A stretch of 6,751 nt of DNA from Candidatus Zambryskibacteria bacterium RIFOXYD2_FULL_43_10 (GTDB taxonomy: Bacteria; Patescibacteriota; Minisyncoccia; Phycocordibacterales; Zambryskibacteraceae), in assembly GCA_001825475.1 (NCBI GenBank), contig MHWZ01000002.1, positions 1-6,751 of the forward strand. Reading direction: 5' to 3'. Below are positions 1 through 5,660 of this stretch, piece after piece; within the stretch, counting starts at the first letter, position 1; the number at the start of each line of letters is the position of its first letter. A program made the translations under genes and the position numbers. A model generated the notes under the pieces. It saw nothing but the letters and a program-made list of their open reading frames with translations. It was not told where the DNA came from and did not search any database.

Positions 1-1577
1 TGAAATAGATCTGAAACCGTATGTTTACAAGGAGTCAGCGCGGTGTCTCACTGCGTTCGGCACCGCTTAAATGTAAAGTGCAAATCTCAAAATGAAAAAT
101 TTTGGTGTCGCGAAGCGACTCTCTAATTTTTAACTTTGATTTTTTAATTTTAAATTTAGGTGGCGAACGAAGTGAGACACCGCTATGGCGTGCCTATTGA
201 AGAATGAGCCAACGAGTTAATGCACGCGGCCCGGCTAAGTCCCGATAAAGGATGGAGCCATAGGGAAACCGAGTGTGAATAGCGCGCATTCCGATTTCGA
301 TCGGAAAAGTCGTATGCATTAGACCCGAAGCCAGAGCGAGCTTGTCATGAGCAGGGTGAACCCCGACGAAAGTCGGGGGGAGGCCCGAACCGGTGAGCCG
401 TGCAATACTCTCGGATGACTTGTGATAAGAAGTGAAAAGCTAATCGAGCCTGGTAATAGCTGGTTCTCTCCGAAATAACTTTTGGGTTAGCGTCGAGTGT
501 TTCCATTGGTGGTAGAGCACTGGAAGGTTTGGACAGGGAGCAATCTCACTAAACCTATCAAACTCCGAATACCGATGATTAAAAACTCGGCAGTTAGACT
601 CCGGGGGCTAAGCTCCGGCGGTCAAAAAGGAAACAGCCTAGATCTCTATTTAAGGTCCCTAAATTCATGCTAAGTGCACTTAAGGAGGTGAAATTTCTCC
701 GACACTGAGGAGGTTGGCTTAGAAGCAGCCATCCTTTAAAGAAAGCGTAACAGCTCACTCAGTCAGAGATTTTGCACCGCAGATTCATGGGGCTAAGCAT
801 GGTACCGAAACTGAGGATTTCATTCCGGTTCGCCGGAGTGGAGTGGTAGGAGAGTATTCGCATCTGCACTGAAGGCGAAGGGGTGACCCACGCTGGAGCG
901 TTGCGAAGTAAGAATGTTGGCACAAGTAACCACAATGCGGGTGAGAAACCCGCACGCCGAAAGAACAAGGTTTCCCTCTCAACGTTTGTCGGAGAGGGGT
1001 TAGTCGGTCCTAAGGGAATGGTGAGAACCGCACCCGATGGACACACGGTTAATATTCCGTGACTGTTTTTGCAAGTGATGGGAGGACGGAGATGAATATG
1101 TATCGCGCATTATCGGATTTGACGTCTGTGCTTTTAGGAAGTGTACGAGGGAAAACCCGGACACTAGCTTCAATGCTAATTCCAAAAAGAGCGGAAATGT
1201 CTCGACTTCGGTCGGGATAAATGATACAAAGCCATCTTCCAAGAAAATTCTCTAAACTTATTGCAGGAACAACCGTACCGCAAACCGACACAGGTGTTCA
1301 GCTCGAGTAGAGCAAGGCGAACGAGTGAGACGTCCCCAAGGAACTCGGCAAAAAAGCAGCCGTAACTTCGGAATAAGGCTTGCCTCTCGTAAGAGAGGCC
1401 GCAGCTAAAGTATCTCTGGCAACTGTTTATCAAAAACACAGCTCCCTGCGAACTCGCAAGAGGATGTATAGGGGGTGACACCTGACCAATGCTAGAAGGT
1501 CAAACACGGAGGGTCTTATTATCTTCGGATAAAAAGGCTGGACTGTGTAAGCCCTAGTGAATGTCGGCCGTAACTAT
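1..1577 (+). rRNA. 23S rRNA exon 1 (E. coli ~510 to U1917)
   Basis: Covers domains II, III and the start of domain IV. It is ordinary 23S sequence apart from the helix-25 expansion at 40-183. It ends with CGTAACTAT, the 5' half of the H69 loop, at U1577 (E. coli U1917). All small open frames on either strand here are by-products of structured rRNA. Confidence 0.95.
40..183 (+). repeat. Long imperfect inverted repeat (~144 nt hairpin) expanding 23S helix 25
   Basis: Arms 40-59 and 164-183 are complementary at 19 of 20 positions. The complementarity continues inward through an AT-rich stem (about 66-100 against 124-160, with scattered mismatches) to an apical GC hairpin at 107-119 (GTCGC, GAA loop, GCGAC). 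It sits where E. coli has the short H25 hairpin (about positions 535-560), so it replaces or extends that helix on the ribosome surface. Whole-length fold-back plus AT-rich interior resembles a MITE-like or palindromic repeat captured in a tolerant rRNA position. No transposase ORF is possible in this length. It may remain in the rRNA or be excised during processing; the sequence cannot say which. Confidence 0.8.
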
Positions 1578-2375
1578 AGACATGACCGTTGTAGTTACGA
1601 AAATAAATCTTGCCATATGCTGGAAAACCCGGCGCAACAATGTTGCGAAAAAGGTAATATACATTACGAGCACATGTTGATGTGTCGTGACAATATGTAT
1701 ATGCGGACAATCAGCAGGAAAGTCTTCTGAATCTAACAAAACATAGTGAAAAACATCCCAATTGATATAGGCAACTATATCGCAGGATTTGCAGACGGAG
1801 AAGGAAGCTTCAATGTCTCAATCAAGAAGAGGTTAGATTACAAAGAAAGTTGGAAATTAACCGCATCGTTCAATATATCTCAAAAAGATAGAGTTATCCT
1901 TGCATGGGTAAAGCATATTTTGGGATGTGGAACATTGCGGGAAAGAAAAGATGGCGTTGTGTATTACGAAGTAACAAACATTACTTCGCTCTACGAGGTC
2001 ATTATTCCATTCTTCAAAAAGTATGGTTTCCGCTCGGCATACAAAAAGAATAATTTCAGAATTTTTTCTGAAATAGTTCAAATAATGTATGCAGACGGGC
2101 ATCGTAACCAAGAAGGATTTCGAAAAGTTCTAGAATTGAGAGAAAAACTTAATCCTGGAATCGGACGAAAACGAAAATACACATTATTAGATGTCGTAAC
2201 TTCAGAAGAATCCTCAGAGACTATACGCAAGACGGTTTCAAATCAATAATTGGAGTCGACGATTTGGAAACGATGATATAGTCCGATCTCTTTGGTAACA
2301 AAGAGTTAACACGTAAGTAAAAATTGGTAAATAGTTGAAAAAGAATCATTACACAAATTCACGCTACTAGAAATG
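1578..2375 (+). ncRNA. Intron 1: group I intron after U1917 (H69), with homing endonuclease ORF
   Basis: Self-splicing ribozyme of 798 nt inserted in the H69 loop. The 5' exon CGTAACTAT (1569-1577) pairs with the internal guide 1591-1599 over 9 bp, with U1577.G1591 as the required wobble. The guide continues upstream with ACCGTT (1585-1590), pairing with the 3' exon AACGGT (2376-2381) as P10. The last intron base is G2375. Core elements: P3 1608-1613/2227-2232; P4 1618-1622/1712-1716 (Q element AATCAGCAGG); P7 2219-2223/2279-2283 (R AGAGACTATACG, S GATATAGTCC); P8 about 2235-2244/2261-2271; P9 2288-2294/2299-2305 with a GTAA tetraloop. A branched P5 extension carries hairpins at 1633-1647 and 1666-1688. 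From memory, Coxiella burnetii Cbu.L1917 occupies the same site but ends in A; this one has the canonical G. Confidence 0.95.
1746..2249 (+). CDS. Single-motif LAGLIDADG homing endonuclease of intron 1 (I-CreI-like)
   Basis: A 167-residue protein read from a GTG start at 1746; an in-frame stop (TAA, 1734-1736) lies just upstream and no good Shine-Dalgarno is visible. Residues 11-22 (YIAGFADGEGSF) form the LAGLIDADG helix, with E19 at the metal-binding acid position (D20 in I-CreI). Q46 in NISQKDR aligns with I-CreI Q47, ILGCGTLRER matches the I-CreI IGVGYVRDR strand, and lysines 100-101 sit where the K98 region is expected. One motif means it should act as a homodimer, cutting intronless 23S at the H69 site to drive intron homing. 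The ORF lies in the P6 region. Its last ~13 codons, from about 2211, also encode the R element (P7), the 3' strand of P3 and the 5' strand of P8, so the protein tail is partly dictated by ribozyme sequence. It appears intact. Confidence 0.9.
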   Translation: MKNIPIDIGNYIAGFADGEGSFNVSIKKRLDYKESWKLTASFNISQKDRVILAWVKHILGCGTLRERKDGVVYYEVTNITSLYEVIIPFFKKYGFRSAYKKNNFRIFSEIVQIMYADGHRNQEGFRKVLELREKLNPGIGRKRKYTLLDVVTSEESSETIRKTVSNQ

Positions 2376-3041
<666 letters not shown>

Positions 3042-3786
3042 AAGGATTCATGAGCCCAGCTTTAAGACGTTCTACGAGGTTAAATAAGAGAAGCAAAATA
3101 AACTGACTCATAACGGTGAAGTCCGAATGCTTATTATGTTAAAATGATAAGTAATGGATGATATCGTGGGAAGATTGCAATCTGCATTTCCATCACATCA
3201 ACTCGATGTGATTATAGGGTCATTGCTTGGTGATGCTCGGCTTGAATGCCGATCGCAAGGAATACGAGCAAGTTATACAGCTCGATTCAGAGTACATCAT
3301 GGAGAAAAACAGAAAGATTATGTGTATTGGAAATACCAAATGCTCAAAGATTTAGTTTCTCGGGAACCATACAAAATTAAGTGGCGAAATGAGAAAAGAA
3401 ATCTTAATGAGGTATCCTGGTTTTTCCACACTAAAACATTAAAAAATTTTGGAATAATACACGAAATCTTCTATAAAAATGGTAGGAAAATTTTCCCAAA
3501 AGAAATTCTACCCATCTTCACTGATGTAATGCTTGCGGTTTGGTTTAAAGATAGGCATCAGTGGAAAATCGCTATCGGGTCCTTTGATTATCAAAGATTC
3601 ATAGATACGATTACTCCATACATACCAAAAGCAATGTCTTATAAGATTGGCAATCCCCGTATCGACTTGCTCTCTAGAAAGAGGGCAGAGCCTGCAACTT
3701 TAGTTGGGGCTAACACGTCAGTTTCAGGATAGGAGAATCTTGAAAAAGGTATAGTCAGTACCATTAGTAATAATGGAATAAAAACG
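3042..3786 (+). ncRNA. Intron 2: group I intron after U2584 (peptidyl-transferase centre), with LAGLIDADG_2 ORF
   Basis: Ribozyme of 745 nt. The 5' exon AGCTGGGT (3034-3041) pairs with the guide GCCCAGCT (3054-3061), 8 bp including U3041.G3054. TGA (3051-3053) just upstream can pair with TCA (3787-3789) of the 3' exon as a short P10. The final base is G3786. Core: P3 is a perfect 8 bp, 3100-3107/3717-3724; the P element ATAACGGTGAA is at 3110-3120 and P4 can form with ATCGT near 3165; P7 3708-3712/3752-3756 (one G.U); P8 is a 7-bp hairpin spanning about 3724-3743; P9 3761-3766/3771-3776 with a GTAA tetraloop. The ORF overlaps the core at both ends. The P element shares 11 identical bases with intron 4. 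Confidence 0.92.
3154..3732 (+). CDS. LAGLIDADG_2-type intron protein, probably degenerate (second motif altered)
   Basis: A 192-residue protein from ATG 3154; a TAA at 3148-3150 blocks any upstream start, and there is no clear ribosome-binding site. The first motif, VIIGSLLGDARL (19-30, acid D27), and the following KQKDYVYWKYQML (52-64) are typical of the two-motif LAGLIDADG_2 family. The second motif, VMLAVWFKD (125-133), should read like LAVWFMDDG, but the second Asp and Gly are R134 and H135. It then joins directly to WKIAIG...PYIPKAMSYKI (137-165), which is the normal C-terminal strand and helix of the family. The ~50-60 residues usually between these are missing, consistent with an in-frame deletion. 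Double-strand cutting is therefore doubtful; a nicking, maturase or dead role is possible. The tail after ~168 is encoded by ribozyme core (R, P3, P8), and the start overlaps P5/Q. Confidence 0.85.
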   Translation: MDDIVGRLQSAFPSHQLDVIIGSLLGDARLECRSQGIRASYTARFRVHHGEKQKDYVYWKYQMLKDLVSREPYKIKWRNEKRNLNEVSWFFHTKTLKNFGIIHEIFYKNGRKIFPKEILPIFTDVMLAVWFKDRHQWKIAIGSFDYQRFIDTITPYIPKAMSYKIGNPRIDLLSRKRAEPATLVGANTSVSG

Positions 3787-3795
3787 TCAGACCGT
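3787..3795 (+). rRNA. 9-nt micro-exon of 23S rRNA (E. coli U2585-U2593)
   Basis: TCAGACCGT lies between the terminal G of intron 2 and the start of intron 3. It matches the conserved stretch after GGGU in bacterial 23S (TCAGAMCGT). Joined to exon 4 (CGTGAGACAGGTT) it rebuilds helix 93: C2594-G2599, U2593-A2600, G2592-C2601, then C2591, C2590, A2589 and G2588 pairing with GGTT past bulged A2602. It includes universally important U2585. Its 5' end pairs in the P10 of intron 2 and its 3' end (CCGT) pairs in the P1 of intron 3. Confidence 0.88.
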
Positions 3796-3829
3796 TCAGA
3801 GCACGAAAAATCGTGAATTGAACAGTCTG
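3788..3829 (+). promoter_or_regulatory. Hairpin sequestering the micro-exon and intron 3 5' splice site
   Basis: CAGACCGTTCA (3788-3798) is complementary to TGAACAGTCTG (3819-3829) at 10 of 11 positions (C3793 opposite A3824). An inner hairpin is at 3802-3815 (CACGA, AAAA loop, TCGTG). The 5' arm contains almost the whole micro-exon, including U3795. The U at the splice site pairs with A here rather than G, so this is not the productive P1. It would compete with P1/P10 at 3892-3900. A role in timing or ordering the splicing of introns 2 and 3 is inference. Confidence 0.55.
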
Positions 3830-4305
3830 AATCAATCGAACTGTTAAAATTTTCGTTTATTGAAAGATACAAAAAGGTGAACTAACCTTAATCACGGCGG
3901 CCCTTGATAGTGATCTCGAGGTGCTCAGTCAGCTGATATCGGTGGAATCCTATTGTGATACATGTTACAATAGGGCTATACCGAGGGAAAATTAATCTTA
4001 AGAAATATGGAAGATATACCTAAAAATGGAGCGGAAATATTAAGGGCACGGATCGGAGAATTGGAAACAGAATTCGCTGGAATTCAGCGAATCTTCGATA
4101 CCCCTTCTGAAACAGGGAAGGCAATAGAAGAACTTGGCCAAGCACAAAAAGATCTTGATCGAGTTCGAGGTGAATTGCAAAGTGCACAGACGGAACTCTC
4201 CCAATTAGAAAATTCTTGAGATTTAGTACCCGTAGAGACTATATGCTGAACATCTCTTTGAGATGAATATATAGTCCATTGCACTTAGTAATAAGTGGAA
4301 ACAAG
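3796..4305 (+). ncRNA. Intron 3: group I intron after U2593 (H93, the I-CreI intron site), with non-endonuclease ORF
   Basis: Ribozyme of 510 nt. The guide is TCACG-GCGG (3892-3900). GCGG pairs with micro-exon CCGT (3792-3795) as a 4-bp P1 with U3795.G3897. TCACG pairs with the 3' exon CGTGA (4306-4310) as a 5-bp P10. The final base is G4305. About 100 nt (3796-3896) separate the splice site from the guide, an unusually long P1 extension with hairpins at 3788-3829 and 3874-3889. Core: P3 3929-3933/4245-4249; P4 3939-3943/3980-3984; P5 about 3949-3958/3965-3974; P6 3994-4004/4213-4223 (11 bp, one G.U); P7 4237-4241/4272-4276; P8 4251-4256/4260-4265; P9 4282-4287/4292-4297 with a GTAA tetraloop. 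From memory, U2593 is the site of the Chlamydomonas reinhardtii chloroplast Cr.LSU intron. Confidence 0.93.
4007..4219 (+). CDS. Small coiled-coil protein encoded in the P6 loop of intron 3 (unknown function)
   Basis: A 70-residue acidic, Gln/Glu/Leu-rich protein from ATG 4007 to TGA 4219. I do not recognise a family. It has no LAGLIDADG, GIY-YIG, HNH or His-Cys motif. Two amphipathic helices are evident. In the first, L12, I16, L19, F23, I26 and F30 follow a 4-3 spacing. After a DTPSETGK turn (31-38), the second has L43, A46, L50, V53, L57, A60, L64 and L67. This looks like a helical hairpin or dimerising coiled coil. The ATG begins two bases after the 5' strand of the P6 stem and the stop codon lies in its 3' strand, so the ORF fills loop L6, the same region that holds endonuclease genes in the sibling introns. 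No ribosome-binding site is seen. It may be a captured coiled-coil fragment, a splicing or RNA-binding cofactor, or a chance open frame; the regular heptads argue against chance. Confidence 0.55.
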   Translation: MEDIPKNGAEILRARIGELETEFAGIQRIFDTPSETGKAIEELGQAQKDLDRVRGELQSAQTELSQLENS

Positions 4306-4369
4306 CGTGAGACAGGTTGGACTCCTATCTACTGCAGGCGTTCGATTCTTGAGGGGATTTGACTCTAGT
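4306..4369 (+). rRNA. 23S rRNA exon 4 (E. coli C2594-U2656)
   Basis: Starts CGTGAGACAGG (H93 loop and 3' strand, including A2602) and ends GACTCTAGT, the 5' part of the sarcin-ricin loop. Length is 64 nt against 63 in E. coli, with one extra base near GGACTCC. Confidence 0.93.
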
Positions 4370-4488
4370 AAATTTTGCTACTTCACGGAGTAATCTGTGA
4401 TGACAAAGTGGCTATAACGGTGAAATCTTGTGGAAGTTTGGTCTGTTGATAACTACTGCCGGCCTAGTCCGTAGGCAGTGGTACAATG

Positions 4489-4504
4489 GTAAGTGTAAAC
4501 TTAC
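4489..4504 (+). promoter_or_regulatory. GNRA-capped hairpin abutting the intron 4 ORF start
   Basis: GTAAGT (4489-4494) and ACTTAC (4499-4504) form a perfect 6-bp stem with a GTAA loop, ending immediately before the TTG codon at 4505. It may be a peripheral intron stem (P6 side) or may affect initiation at TTG. No Shine-Dalgarno lies between. Confidence 0.5.
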
Positions 4505-5011
4505 TTGAGGACCAGAAAAATACAAGACAATACCGTGGGAAGTCAATCCAATCATCTTGCTTATATTGCCGGGTTTCTTGATGGAGATGGAAGCTTAATG
4601 CTCCAGATCAAGAAGCGTAAGGACGGTGCGCTCAAAAGGCGTTTTATGCCGACCATCTGCTTCTATCAAGACACTCGGCATGAAAAACCGTTAACGTGGA
4701 TTAGAGAAATTCTTGGCACTGGTTATATTTCCAGAAGAAATGATGGAATGACTGAACTAAGAATAAACGGATATGCACAAGTGCGAGATATACTCAAAAC
4801 ACTTCTGCCCTATATTCGTTTTAAGAAAATTCAAGCTACTGCTTTGTGCAGTGCTTGCGAGATTCTCTCTAATGCCAAACGCAGACGGCTCACAAATAAG
4901 CAACTACTTGTTTTAGTAAACCTTATCTTAGTAATTCAAAAAGAGAATTATGCTACTAAGAAAAAACGATCTAAAAACGAGTTGTTAGAGATGTTGGGTT
5001 TGACCCCGTAA
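4505..5011 (+). CDS. I-CreI-family single-motif LAGLIDADG homing endonuclease of intron 4
   Basis: 168 residues if read from TTG 4505. GTG 4535 is an in-frame alternative that gives an N-terminus before the motif closer in length to I-CreI. LAYIAGFLDGDGSL (18-31) is nearly the I-CreI LAGLIDADG helix, with catalytic D28 equivalent to D20. Q55 aligns with Q47, H59 with R51 (a change), and K107 in YIRFKKIQA with K98. ILGTGYISRRNDG matches the IGVGYVRDR strand region. It should form a homodimer and cut intronless 23S around the sarcin-ricin sequence. The C-terminal part (about 127-163) is rich in Lys and Arg. The ORF is confined to the intron's peripheral region and ends well before the R element. 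It appears intact and, by the conserved catalytic residues, probably active. Confidence 0.9.
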   Translation: MRTRKIQDNTVGSQSNHLAYIAGFLDGDGSLMLQIKKRKDGALKRRFMPTICFYQDTRHEKPLTWIREILGTGYISRRNDGMTELRINGYAQVRDILKTLLPYIRFKKIQATALCSACEILSNAKRRRLTNKQLLVLVNLILVIQKENYATKKKRSKNELLEMLGLTP

Positions 5012-5016
5012 CGACT

Positions 5017-5039
5017 TGTTCCGACATGCTGTCGGGACA
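5017..5039 (+). other. Strong hairpin just downstream of the intron 4 ORF
   Basis: TGTTCCGACA (5017-5026) pairs with TGTCGGGACA (5030-5039): 10 bp with one G.U and a 3-nt loop. It starts 5 nt after the stop codon. There is no T-run, so it is not a normal intrinsic terminator. It is more likely a peripheral intron stem that isolates the ORF from the ribozyme core. Confidence 0.6.
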
Positions 5040-5186
5040 GACTTGTGCATAAGCGAATCATTTCTTTGAAAATGACGGTTTGCATGGGTAATACGCCAAC
5101 ATCCTATCCAAGTTAAGGGTTTATACCTTAGACTTGTCGAAGGATGAAGATATAGTCTGCGCTCCTAGCGATAGGGGAATTACGCG

Positions 5187-5435
5187 ACGAGAGGACCGAG
5201 TTGAACCGACCTCTGGTGTGCCTGCTGTCCTGCCAAGGGCACCGCAGGGTAGCTAAGTCGGGAATGGATAAATTCTGAAAGCATCTAAGAATGAAGCCAA
5301 CCCCAAGATTAGGAATCGTTGTCCCGTCAAACGGGATGAGAGAGCCCTAGGAGATGACTAGGTTGATAGGCGCTAGGTGTAAGCATCGTAAGGTGTTGAG
5401 CCGAGGCGTACTAATTGCTCGAATTCTATTAGGAA
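5187..5435 (+). rRNA. 23S rRNA exon 5 (E. coli A2657 to the 3' end)
   Basis: Starts ACGAGAGGACCGAG (3' half of the sarcin-ricin loop) and continues through conserved domain VI (GGTAGCTAAG, GAAAGCATCTAAG, GTTGATAGG, GTACTAAT). The 3' boundary is estimated from E. coli length. Confidence 0.9.
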
Positions 5436-5489
5436 ACATGAAAATCGCTTCACTAATAATTCTGTCCTGCTAAATGAAATCAATATAAA

Positions 5490-5507
5490 ACCTTGCTTCG
5501 GCAGGGT
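5490..5507 (+). other. UUCG-capped hairpin in the 23S-5S spacer
   Basis: ACCTTGC and GCAGGGT form a 7-bp stem (one G.U) around a TTCG tetraloop. It is the only strong structure in the ~92-nt spacer (about 5436-5527). No tRNA fits in the spacer. With no T-run directly after it, it is probably a processing or spacer stem rather than a terminator. Confidence 0.6.
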
Positions 5508-5527
5508 CTTAGTCAATCGAATTTTTT

Positions 5528-5637
5528 GTTTTGGTGGCTCGACGCAGAGGTTACACCCGTTCTCATTCCGAACACGGAAGTTAAGCTCTGTAGTGCCGAT
5601 GATACTCGCAAGGGGAAAGTAGGTAGCCGCCAGAACA
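5528..5637 (+). rRNA. rrf: 5S ribosomal RNA
   Basis: Contains the conserved loop B/C block CCGTTCTCATTCCGAACACGGAAG (about 5558-5581, allowing for neighbouring bases) and the downstream AAGCTC...TAGTGCCGATGATACT block. Terminal helix I pairs 5525-5539 with 5625-5639 through two G.U pairs (for example GGTGGCT with AGCCGCC), which sets the ends to within a few bases. Length is about 110 nt. It lies in the usual place after 23S and was presumably released from the same transcript. Confidence 0.95.
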
Positions 5638-5660
5638 AAGTATTTGATACACTATACCTC

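Larger units (their letters stand above)
4370..5186 (+). ncRNA. Intron 4: group I intron after U2656 in the sarcin-ricin loop, with I-CreI-like ORF
   Basis: Ribozyme of 817 nt splitting CTAGT from ACGAGAGGACC. A short P1 pairs TAGT (4366-4369) with GCTA (4377-4380), including U4369.G4377; I found no convincing P10. The last base is G5186. Core: P3 4402-4406/5134-5138; P element ATAACGGTGAA (4414-4424); P4 4417-4420/4469-4472; P7 AGAC/GTCT near 5130-5133/5155-5158 with S element AAGATATAGTC; P9 is a six-pair hairpin CTCCTA/TAGGGG (5162-5177) with a GCGA tetraloop. The exon boundary is fixed by the need to restore the sarcin-ricin sequence, and U2656 is the only U that allows this. The P element matches that of intron 2, suggesting related lineages. 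Confidence 0.88.

Noticed and set aside
759..1739. Several 60-100-codon open frames on the - strand
   Set aside because: Antisense to 23S rRNA and the intron 1 core, mutually overlapping, with no protein family features.
3774..3786. AATAAAAACGT considered as a chloroplast-like exon (AAAACGT)
   Set aside because: It cannot pair with GACAGGTT to form H93; the following TCAGACCGT does.
3874..3889. AAGGT...ACCTT considered as the exon between introns 2 and 3
   Set aside because: Ending an exon in ACCTT would put U instead of G at 2592, breaking the H93 pair with C2601. TCAGACCGT at 3787 matches the 23S consensus and has P1/P10 support.
4222..4235. TTTAGTACCCGT considered as a 23S fragment (resembles TTTAGAACGT)
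   Set aside because: It runs straight into the R element GTAGAGACTATATGC of intron 3 and is part of the ribozyme core.
3639..4284. Minus-strand open frames at 3639-3872 and 4084-4284
   Set aside because: Shadows of the intron 2 and 3 ORFs and ribozyme cores, which have strong sense-strand explanations.
5490..5507. UUCG hairpin as intrinsic terminator after 23S
   Set aside because: No T-run follows directly, and 5S lies downstream in the same direction.
5436..5527. tRNA in the 23S-5S spacer
   Set aside because: Too short at ~92 nt with only one simple hairpin; no T-arm GGTTCRA or cloverleaf pattern.
5644..5658. TTGATA and TATACC as -35/-10 promoter of the vWA gene
   Set aside because: The boxes are only 3 nt apart, far from the 16-18 nt required.
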